Shown here one piece after another: positions 41,511-48,740 of a stretch of DNA of 64,000 nt (position 1 is the stretch's first letter; each line of letters opens with the position of its first letter). The position numbers and the translations under genes are program-made. Under the pieces are notes generated by a model. That model saw only the letters and a program-made list of their open reading frames with translations. It made no database searches and was not told the origin of the DNA. Origin of the DNA: Multivorans sp965116445 (GTDB lineage: Bacteria; Acidobacteriota; Thermoanaerobaculia; Multivoradales; Multivoraceae); the NCBI GenBank assembly GCA_965116445.1, contig OZ220688.1:1736001-1800000 (forward strand), written 5' to 3'.

Positions 41511-42983
41511 GTGACGAAGGTCTGCCTTCCGAGAAAGCGGGCCAGCGGCCTCAGGCCGACGCTGCGCGGCGGCTGCAGGCGAGATGCCGGCGTTACCAGG
41601 GGGCGAACGCGGCCCCTGACGCCGCGGCGCCTCGCAGCCACAATCGGCGTTCTCTTCCTGGCCGTCGTTCCACTGACAGCCCAGCCACGGACCGATCACG
41701 TCGTCCTCGTCTCCGTCGACGGCTTCCGGCCGGACTTCTATGTCCCCGGCTCCGACTGGCCGGCGCCGAACATCCAGCAGATGGCCCGGGGCGGCGTCCA
41801 CGCCGAGGGCGTACAGGGCGTGTTTCCTACCGTCACCTACCCCTCGCATACGACGATCGTCACCGGCGCGCTGCCCGCCCGGCACGGCATCTACTACAAC
41901 CGGCCCTTCGAACCCGCCGGCCAGAGTGGCGAGTGGTACTGGCACGAATCGGCGATCCAGGTTCCCACCCTGTGGGACGCCGTGCGCGCGGCCGGCAGGC
42001 GGACCGCGGCGATCTCCTGGCCGGTGACGGTCGGCGCACCGGTGGACTGGCTCATCCCGGAGGTCTACTCCCTCGACCCCGACTCCGACCGCCTGCTGCC
42101 GATGCGCGAAGGCAGCACGCCGGGACTCTGGCAGGAACTCGAGCGGGAGGCGACCGGCCGCCTCAACCTGCGCAACTACTCCGCCGCCTACATCACCCGT
42201 GACGACACGACCGGCGTGATAGCCGCGTACGTTCTGGAAACCCACCGGCCGGCTCTGCTGGCGCTGCACCTGATCACGACCGATTCCGCCCAGCATGCAC
42301 ACGGCCGGGAATCGGATCGCGCACGACGGGCCGTCGCCGCCGCCGACCGCGCGATCGGTGCGGTCCGCGATGCCGCCGAGCGCGCCGGCATCCTCGAGCG
42401 CACCGCCTTCGTCATCACGGGTGACCATGGCTTCGTCGACCTCCACACCCAGGTGATGCCCAACGTCTGGCTCGCCGAAGCCGGTCTTCACGGCACCGAA
42501 CCCGACCGCGGCGAATGGCGCGCCACCTTCCACCCCAGCGGCGGCGCCACCTTCCTTCACCTGCGCGACGCGGCGGACGAAGAGGCGCTGGAGGCGGTTC
42601 GGGGAATCCTCGCCGATCTGCCCCAGACGGTGCGCCGCCTGTTCCGTGTCGTCGAACGCGACGCGCTCGCCCAGGCCGGCGCCGCCCCCGGCGCCCGCCT
42701 CGCCCTCGCCGGAGACCTCGGCGTCAGCTTCGGCGCCGACGCCTCCGGCGACGCCCTCCGACCCACCGACGGCGGCGCCCACGGCTTCTTCCCCACCGAC
42801 TTCCCCGAGATCCTGACCGGCTTCGTCGGCTGGGGCGCCGGCCTCGAATCCGGCCGAACGGTTCACCGCATGGCCCTCACGGACGTCGCGGACCTCATCG
42901 CGATGCTGCTCGACGTGGACTTCGAGAGTCCGGACGGGGCGCCGCCTCTGGGAGTGCTGACGCCAGCGGACCCGCCGCGCTAG
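41511..42983 (+). CDS. secreted type I phosphodiesterase / nucleotide pyrophosphatase family protein
   Basis: 490 residues from a GTG at 41511. The N-terminus is long and basic before a hydrophobic signal (ATIGVLFLAVVPLTAQP), so the true start may be further in. Alkaline-phosphatase superfamily motifs: VLVSVDGFRPDF (metal Asp), GVFPTVTYPSHTTIVTG (nucleophile Thr), HLITTDSAQHAHG (metal Asp and His) and FVITGDHGFVD (Asp, His). This is the ENPP-like pattern for hydrolysing phosphodiester or pyrophosphate bonds outside the cytoplasm. The gene ends before a strong hairpin and faces the CbbO-like gene. Confidence 0.9.
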   Translation: MTKVCLPRKRASGLRPTLRGGCRRDAGVTRGRTRPLTPRRLAATIGVLFLAVVPLTAQPRTDHVVLVSVDGFRPDFYVPGSDWPAPNIQQMARGGVHAEGVQGVFPTVTYPSHTTIVTGALPARHGIYYNRPFEPAGQSGEWYWHESAIQVPTLWDAVRAAGRRTAAISWPVTVGAPVDWLIPEVYSLDPDSDRLLPMREGSTPGLWQELEREATGRLNLRNYSAAYITRDDTTGVIAAYVLETHRPALLALHLITTDSAQHAHGRESDRARRAVAAADRAIGAVRDAAERAGILERTAFVITGDHGFVDLHTQVMPNVWLAEAGLHGTEPDRGEWRATFHPSGGATFLHLRDAADEEALEAVRGILADLPQTVRRLFRVVERDALAQAGAAPGARLALAGDLGVSFGADASGDALRPTDGGAHGFFPTDFPEILTGFVGWGAGLESGRTVHRMALTDVADLIAMLLDVDFESPDGAPPLGVLTPADPPR

Positions 42984-43015
42984 CGCCACAGGTCACTGGG
43001 TGCGCCGGCCTGCCA

Positions 43016-43043
43016 TCCGTGCGCCCGCTGACGGGCGCACGGA
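43016..43043. terminator. strong hairpin between convergent genes
   Basis: A twelve-pair perfect stem (43016-43027 with 43032-43043) around a CTGA loop, between convergent genes ending at 42983 (plus) and 43104 (minus). Bidirectional terminator inferred. It adjoins the reversed copy of the GCGCACCCAGT-type intergenic repeat. Confidence 0.7.
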
Positions 43044-43103
43044 CTGGTTCACGGGTGACGCGGGTCGCGTCACCCGGGTTCTGGCCGGCTTCCGGCTGCG
43101 CAG

Positions 43104-45356
43104 CTACGCAGTCAGCCCACGGTAGACCTTCGGCAACTGACTCGGCAGGCCGGCGATCTCGTCGATCACGAGGTAGCGGCGTTCGGGGCACATTTCGCGC
43201 AGGTAGTCGTGGCCGGCCGGGTCGACGGTGATGCAGAAAGTCGAGATCCCACCGCGTTCCGTCTCGCGGAGCGCGACCATCGTGTCGCGGATGCCGTAGA
43301 CGCGAGAGGCACGGTCGCTGCCGTAGTCGAAATCCTGGGGGTAGCCGTCCGAGAGGATGAGCAGGACCTTGACCTTCGCCTCGCGTTCGGCGAGCTTCAC
43401 CGCGGCATGGCGGATCGCCGGTCCCATCCGGGTGCTGCGCTTCGGCTCCATCGCGGCGATCCGGTCCTCCGCTTCGCGGTCGAGGTCGTCGTCGAACTCC
43501 TTCGCGACGAAGAACTCGACCTCCTTGCGGCCGAAGCCGGAGAAACCGTAGATCGCGTAATCGTCGCCCAGAGTTTCGAGGGCGTCGGCCATCAGGACGA
43601 GCGACTCCTTCTCAATGTCGATCACCCGGCGCCCCGGCGGCAGCGGCTGGGGATTGTCCGGCCAGTCGAAGTCGTCGAAGACACCCACGTACTCGGGCTC
43701 CGGCGTCTTGCCCGGGCCGTGTTCCGGCTCGTCGACCGGCGCCTCCGCGTCGGTCGAGGCACTCATGTCAAGCAGGAAGGCCGCCGCCACGTCGCGGTGC
43801 TGGCGGCGGCGGCTCATGTAGACGGCGCCGTCCGGCGGCCGGCCGGCGCGGCGGTCGACATGCGTCTCCACCACCCGGTCGAGGTCGAGTTCCTCGCCTT
43901 CTATCAGCCGCCGCACGCGGCGGAACTCCTCCGGCTTGAGCAACTCGAACTGCCGCCGGACCCGGCGCAACAGGTCGGCGTGGTGTTGTCTCGTCTCGTC
44001 GACGAAGCGGGCGCCGGGAACCGTCGCTACACCGACGCCATCCGCCGGTGGCGGTTCGATCGTCTTCTCCCGGAGGTGACACCAGCGGCGCCGGTAGCCA
44101 GCAAGTTCGTGGTCCCATTCGTCGTAGTAGTGAACCTGCTCGCGGTCGCGGTTCAGACCGGCTGCATCGAGTTCGCGTTCGAGTCGCTTAGACAGTTCTT
44201 CCAGGCGCGCCGCCAACTCCTCGGGGTCGAGTTCGATCAACTCGTAATCCGCATCGCCGGCCTCGGCCTCGATCGCCCCGGTGACATCGAGGTCGGTGAG
44301 CGGCAGCCCCGCAGTGCCCGAAAGATCCCCGTCCTGGAGGCTGAGCACGCCGAGCTCGTCCACCTGCAACTGGTCCATCAGGCCCGAAGCCACCGGGCCC
44401 GGCTCCACGTCGTCCCGCAGTTCGACCTCGGACGCGAGTTCGCCCCACTCGCCGCGGAGTTCGACCCGTTCCGGCGCCGGGTCCCCGTGATGGGCCGGCG
44501 CGGGCATCTCGAGAGACTGCCGGGCCGGGTCAGCGACGGACTCCGGTCCGCGCTCCTCCGCGGCGGCTTCAACCGACAGGCCGGAGTCGACCACGAGGCC
44601 GCCAGGACGCAGGGCGGCAAACGCCGGATAGAGAGAGCGCACGGCGCTGCGCGTGTTCTCGACGCTGGCGCCGCGGCTGAGCAGAAGCGCGGCTTCGTTG
44701 GGGAGTTCGGCGTCGCGCACCGACACGCCGCCCTGACGCCCAGGCTCCGGCATCAATAGCCGGCGCTGGGCCGTCAGCAGCGCCCCGGAGAGATCGGACA
44801 AAGCCGTTTCGCGGGACGTTCCCCGGGACCGCCGCCTGGAAGCAGGCGCCGGCGACGACTCCAGAGCGTCATCGATCAGCCGCAGCAGGTCCCGGCGAAC
44901 GCCCCGGAACGTGCGCGCCAGCGCCGCGTCGATGCGCGCTCCCTCGAGCCGCGCGAACAGCGCCCTGGCGAGGCCGGGCTCATCGAAACCGGCGAAGAAG
45001 TCGGCGAACCGGACCGGGCCGCGGCGGTAGGTGCCGAACAGCACGCCGCCCAACTGGTGCAGCACCGCCATCCGGTAGACCATGAAGTTGCCGTAGAGGT
45101 CGCCAAACCGCTCGATCCGTTCCGGCAAGTAGAAGGAGGCGCCGTCCGTCGTCGGACGGCCGGCCGCCGCCGCGCCTTCCAGGTCGACATGGCCGGCGCG
45201 CGACCGATCGCCGGACGACAGGTCGCCAAGCGGCCGGACCTCGGCCGGCCGCGCCAGCATCGCCTCGACGTAGATCTCGAGGACGCGAGCGACGTCGTCG
45301 AGGGCGACCGCGGTCAAGGCAGCAGCGTCGTTGCGACTCGGCTCAACGCGGGCCAC
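43104..45356 (-). CDS. CbbO/NorD-like VWA-domain protein
   Basis: 750 residues. The C-terminal 250 residues form a von Willebrand factor A domain with MIDAS motif LLDMSASTD; the YAIYGFSGFGRKEVEFF and LLILSDGYPQDFDYG segments are typical of NorD and CbbO. The N-terminal 400 residues are family-typical helical and acidic linker sequence. With the AAA+ gene just upstream it forms a MoxR-type ATPase/VWA pair used to remodel or load metals into enzymes such as RuBisCO or nitric oxide reductase. Neither substrate is encoded here, so its client is unknown. It lies 13 bases downstream of the AAA+ gene. Confidence 0.88.
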   Translation of the reverse strand: MARVEPSRNDAAALTAVALDDVARVLEIYVEAMLARPAEVRPLGDLSSGDRSRAGHVDLEGAAAAGRPTTDGASFYLPERIERFGDLYGNFMVYRMAVLHQLGGVLFGTYRRGPVRFADFFAGFDEPGLARALFARLEGARIDAALARTFRGVRRDLLRLIDDALESSPAPASRRRSRGTSRETALSDLSGALLTAQRRLLMPEPGRQGGVSVRDAELPNEAALLLSRGASVENTRSAVRSLYPAFAALRPGGLVVDSGLSVEAAAEERGPESVADPARQSLEMPAPAHHGDPAPERVELRGEWGELASEVELRDDVEPGPVASGLMDQLQVDELGVLSLQDGDLSGTAGLPLTDLDVTGAIEAEAGDADYELIELDPEELAARLEELSKRLERELDAAGLNRDREQVHYYDEWDHELAGYRRRWCHLREKTIEPPPADGVGVATVPGARFVDETRQHHADLLRRVRRQFELLKPEEFRRVRRLIEGEELDLDRVVETHVDRRAGRPPDGAVYMSRRRQHRDVAAAFLLDMSASTDAEAPVDEPEHGPGKTPEPEYVGVFDDFDWPDNPQPLPPGRRVIDIEKESLVLMADALETLGDDYAIYGFSGFGRKEVEFFVAKEFDDDLDREAEDRIAAMEPKRSTRMGPAIRHAAVKLAEREAKVKVLLILSDGYPQDFDYGSDRASRVYGIRDTMVALRETERGGISTFCITVDPAGHDYLREMCPERRYLVIDEIAGLPSQLPKVYRGLTA

Positions 45357-45369
45357 CTGCGCGGAAAGG

Positions 45370-46221
45370 TCACGGCAGCAGCGTCGTGGCCACTTCAGTC
45401 ACCGCGCGCTGGACTTCGTCGTCGTCGGTGATCGCTCGGCAGATCGCGGCGACGCAGGCTTCGCGAACGTCGATGCCGCCTGCGATCAACTGCGCGGTGT
45501 AGATCAAGAGCCGCGTGCTGACGCCCTCATCGAAGCCGCGGTGGTGGAGGTTGCGGACGCGTTTGCCGAGCTCGGCAAGATCGCGGGCCAGCGCGAGGTC
45601 GATGCCCGCCTCGTGGGCGACGATCTCCGCCTCGACCTCGGGCTCCGGATAGTCGAACTCAAGCGCCACAAACCGCTGGCGCGTGCTCGGCTTCAGGTCC
45701 TTGGCGACGCTCTGGTAGCCGGGGTTGTACGACAACACAAGCAGGAAGTCCGGATGCGCCGGCAAGATCTCGCCACGCTTCTCGATCGGCAGGATGCGGC
45801 GGTGGTCGGTCAGCGCGTGGATCAGCACCGTCGTGTCCTTGCGCGCCTCGACGATCTCGTCCAGGTAGCAGATCGACCCGTCGCGCACGGCCCGCGTCAG
45901 GGGACCGTCCATCCAGACCGTGTCGTCACCCTCGAGCAGGTACCGCCCCACCAGGTCCGTCGCGGTCAGATCCTCGTGGCAGGCGACCGTCACCAGAGGC
46001 GAATCGATGCCGGCTCGCGTCCCTGCCTCGGCGCCGCGATACAGGCGGTGCGTCATGTGCTCCAGGAACCGGGTCTTGCCGCAGCCGGTCGGGCCCTTGA
46101 GCAGCACCGGCATCCGCGCCCGGTGGGCGGCCAGGAACAACTCGACCTCGTTGCCGACCGCCAAGTAGTAAGGCGCCTCCGGCGTGAGCGTCGGCGGCGC
46201 CGCTTGAAGAGGCTGGGTCAT
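45370..46221 (-). CDS. CbbQ/NirQ/NorQ-family AAA+ ATPase
   Basis: 283 residues. Walker A GPTGCGKTRFLEHM, family-specific LVTVACHEDLTATDLVGRYLLEG, Walker B ICYLDEIVEARKD, and sensor region SYNPGYQSVAKDLKPSTRQRF, nearly identical in pattern to CbbQ and NorQ. These proteins form hexamers that work with a VWA partner, here the following gene. The neighbour 19 bases downstream of its start (upstream gene) is pterin carbinolamine dehydratase in the same direction, so the three form a likely operon. Confidence 0.92.
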   Translation of the reverse strand: MTQPLQAAPPTLTPEAPYYLAVGNEVELFLAAHRARMPVLLKGPTGCGKTRFLEHMTHRLYRGAEAGTRAGIDSPLVTVACHEDLTATDLVGRYLLEGDDTVWMDGPLTRAVRDGSICYLDEIVEARKDTTVLIHALTDHRRILPIEKRGEILPAHPDFLLVLSYNPGYQSVAKDLKPSTRQRFVALEFDYPEPEVEAEIVAHEAGIDLALARDLAELGKRVRNLHHRGFDEGVSTRLLIYTAQLIAGGIDVREACVAAICRAITDDDEVQRAVTEVATTLLP

Positions 46222-46240
46222 CGGTCGCTGCTCGAGAAGA

Positions 46241-46528
46241 TCAACTATGGTCGATCGCCCGGGCGAGAGCGAAGTCCTTCTCCGTCACGCCGCCCGCGGA
46301 ATGAGTGCTCAAGGTCAATCGGACCTTGTTGTAGCGAACATCGATGTCCGGATGGTGGTCCGCCGCCTCGGCGAGCTCGGCAACAAAGTCGACGAACCGC
46401 ACCGCCGCCGGGAAGGTTGGGAACTGGTACTCCCTCGAGATCGAGGGCGCCTCCGGATCCGCCTCCCAACCCGTCAGTTCGCTACACGCCGCCTGGATCT
46501 CGTCCGCCGTCATCGCCATCGTCGTCAC
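46241..46528 (-). CDS. pterin-4a-carbinolamine dehydratase
   Basis: 95 residues, full length for the family. The active-site motif is present as EAADHHPDIDVRYNKVRLTLSTHSAGGVTEKD, with the His-His pair and the later His. It dehydrates 4a-hydroxytetrahydrobiopterin, recycling pterin after aromatic amino acid hydroxylation. Some bacterial homologues instead serve molybdopterin-linked or transcriptional roles. No aromatic hydroxylase is in the window. It precedes the CbbQ/CbbO-type pair by 19 bases. Confidence 0.92.
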   Translation of the reverse strand: MTTMAMTADEIQAACSELTGWEADPEAPSISREYQFPTFPAAVRFVDFVAELAEAADHHPDIDVRYNKVRLTLSTHSAGGVTEKDFALARAIDHS

Positions 46529-46661
46529 CTCCGACGCGCGACCCTAGCAGCCGTCGAACCGCTCGGATCGCAAACGCCACGGCTCACAGCTTCCAGCCGT
46601 TCCGGGTTCCGAGGGGTCAGCCTCCAGGCGGCTCGCCGTGCGGTGGTACTGTCTTCCGCCT

Positions 46662-47870
46662 ATGAAATTCGGCATCTTCTACGAGCACCAGTTGCCCAAG
46701 CCCTGGGGTCCGGACTCCGAGCACCGACTGCTCCAGAACTCGCTGGAGCAGATCGAGTTCGCGGATCGGCTCGGGTACGACTACGCCTGGGAAGTGGAGC
46801 ACCACTTCCTGGAGGAGTACTCGCACAGTTCCGCGCCCGAGGTGTTCCTGGCCGCCGCGTCGCAACGGACGAAGAACATCCGTCTCGGCCACGGCATCGT
46901 CCAGTTGACGACGAATCATCCGGCGCGGGTCGCGGAACGGGTTTCCACCCTCGATCTGGTCTCGAACGGCCGGGTCGAACTGGGCCTCGGCGAGGGCTCC
47001 AGCGTCACCGAGTTGCATCCCTTCGGCCGCAGTTTTCGCGACAAGCGGATCGTGTGGGAGGAGGCCGTCCAGGCCTGTCTGCCGATGTTCTGGGAAGAGG
47101 GCTGGGAGTACCACGGCCACTACTTCGACTTCCCGCTCCGCAACGTGATCCCGAAGCCGCTGCAGCGGCCCCACCCGCCGCTGTGGGTCGCCTGTTCGCA
47201 ACTCGACACGATCCGCTACGCCGCCCACCGGGGCATGGGCGCGCTGTGCTTCAAGTTCGTCGATCTCGACTCCGCCCGCGCCTGGGTCAACGCGTACTAC
47301 AACACCTTCCTCGGCGATCAGCAGAAGCTCTGCGACTACCGGACGAATCCAAACCTGGCCACCGTCAGCGGCTTCATGTGCGCACCCACCGACGAAGAGG
47401 CGCGGCAGAAGGCGGACGGCTGGACCTTCTTCCAGTTCGCCCTCCAGCTCTACAACAAGGAGGGGCCGTTCGAGCCCAAGGCGAACAACTTCTGGGAGCG
47501 CTACCAGGAGTGGAAGCAGACCCCCGAGGGCCGGCGACGCTCCGACAGCGAACTGATCGGCTCACCGGAGACGATCCGTGAGCGTCTGCGTGAACTCGAG
47601 CGAGCCCACGTCGACCAGGTCATCCTGCTCAACCAGGCCGGCAAGAACACCCACGAGGACATCATGAGCAGCCTGGAGTTGTTCGCGCGCGAAGTGATGC
47701 CCGAGTTCCACGAGCGCGAGGACCGGCACCAGGAATGGAAACGCGCCGTGCTCGCCGGTGAGCAGAGCCTCGACGAGATCGATACGGAGCCCTTCAACGC
47801 GACCGCGCGGCTCAAGCCCACCCTGCCACCTTCCGAGGAGGCCCTGGCCGCGGCCCGGAAGTGGGCCTAG
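46662..47870 (+). CDS. LLM-class flavin-dependent monooxygenase
   Basis: 402 residues from MKFGIFYEHQ at 46662. Luciferase-like TIM barrel: EIEFADRLGYDYAWEVEHHF-type early segment, RLGHGIVQLTTNHPARVAERVSTLDLVSNGRVELGLGEG flavin-site region, and a later ...LIGSPETIRERLREL segment common to the family. It should oxidise a small substrate with reduced FMN supplied by a separate reductase. Substrate unknown. It is divergent from the carbinolamine dehydratase gene. Confidence 0.9.
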   Translation: MKFGIFYEHQLPKPWGPDSEHRLLQNSLEQIEFADRLGYDYAWEVEHHFLEEYSHSSAPEVFLAAASQRTKNIRLGHGIVQLTTNHPARVAERVSTLDLVSNGRVELGLGEGSSVTELHPFGRSFRDKRIVWEEAVQACLPMFWEEGWEYHGHYFDFPLRNVIPKPLQRPHPPLWVACSQLDTIRYAAHRGMGALCFKFVDLDSARAWVNAYYNTFLGDQQKLCDYRTNPNLATVSGFMCAPTDEEARQKADGWTFFQFALQLYNKEGPFEPKANNFWERYQEWKQTPEGRRRSDSELIGSPETIRERLRELERAHVDQVILLNQAGKNTHEDIMSSLELFAREVMPEFHEREDRHQEWKRAVLAGEQSLDEIDTEPFNATARLKPTLPPSEEALAAARKWA

Positions 47871-47951
47871 CTAGAGGGAAGCCAGGCAACCAACCAACGA
47901 CTCCTTCGTATTCAGATCGGACACCAACACGACTTCCGCAGGAGACCATCC

Positions 47952-48734
47952 ATGTACGTTCACCCTCGCAGCCGCCATACGGCGCTCGCCCTTTCCTGTT
48001 GCACCCTGCTTATCGGCGCCAGCCTTGCGGTCTCACCGATTCTCGGTGACGACCACGAGCTACCGACGCCCTCCGAGATCATCGCCCGCTTCGTCGAGGC
48101 GGTGGGCGGCGAGGAAGCCATCCGATCGCGTGCGTCTTCCACCATCAAGGCGTCGTTCGAGATGCCGGCAATGGGACTGTCCGGCGAGTCGACGATCTAC
48201 CAGATGGCGCCGAACCAGTACCTTGAGTCGACGAACATAGCCAGCCTCGGCGAGACGCTACGAGCTTACAACGGTGAGATCGGATGGGCCATCGATCCAA
48301 TGCAAGGCACGCGTCTCCTGGATGGTCAGATGCTGAACGACATCGCGCGTGAAGCGCGGTTCTACGCCGAACTGGAATACGACGAGACCTACCCCGAGCA
48401 GACCGCCGTCGGGGAAATCGATTGGAATGGCCAAACCACCTACCAACTCGACCTGGTTGACGAGGACGGAAACGAATCGTCGCACTACTTCGCCAAGGAA
48501 ACTGGCCTCCTGATAGGCATCGAGACCACACAGACGAGCGAGATGGGCACTGCCGATATCACCATCATCCCAAGCGACTACAAGGAGTTCGGCGGCCTGA
48601 TGGCCCCTAGCCAGGTGGTCATGAGTCTCATGGGTATGGAGATGACCCAAACCGTCGAGTCCGTCACCTGGGATGACGTGGACCCCAGCGTCTTCGAGCC
48701 CTCCGAGGCAATCAAGGCGCTGCTGCCGGAGTAG
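47952..48734 (+). CDS. secreted LolA-like outer-membrane lipoprotein-sorting family protein
   Basis: 260 residues, AGGAG before the ATG at 47952. Signal peptide (LALSCCTLLIGASLAVSP), then IIARFVEAVGGEEAIRS, the helix that opens many zinc-peptidase-associated and LolA-like domains of Acidobacteriota and Bacteroidota. The rest is a half-barrel of antiparallel strands (ETLRAYNGEIGWAID, TTYQLDLVDEDGNESSHYFAKETGLLIG). It probably binds a lipid or lipoprotein in the periplasm. It ends with TAG, and the next coding region continues in the same frame directly after it. Confidence 0.8.
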   Translation: MYVHPRSRHTALALSCCTLLIGASLAVSPILGDDHELPTPSEIIARFVEAVGGEEAIRSRASSTIKASFEMPAMGLSGESTIYQMAPNQYLESTNIASLGETLRAYNGEIGWAIDPMQGTRLLDGQMLNDIAREARFYAELEYDETYPEQTAVGEIDWNGQTTYQLDLVDEDGNESSHYFAKETGLLIGIETTQTSEMGTADITIIPSDYKEFGGLMAPSQVVMSLMGMEMTQTVESVTWDDVDPSVFEPSEAIKALLPE

Positions 48735-48740
48735 AGGTCG

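Noticed and set aside
43209..44759. 516-residue plus-strand frame over the CbbO-like gene
   Set aside because: Antisense of a conserved VWA protein; no recognisable features.
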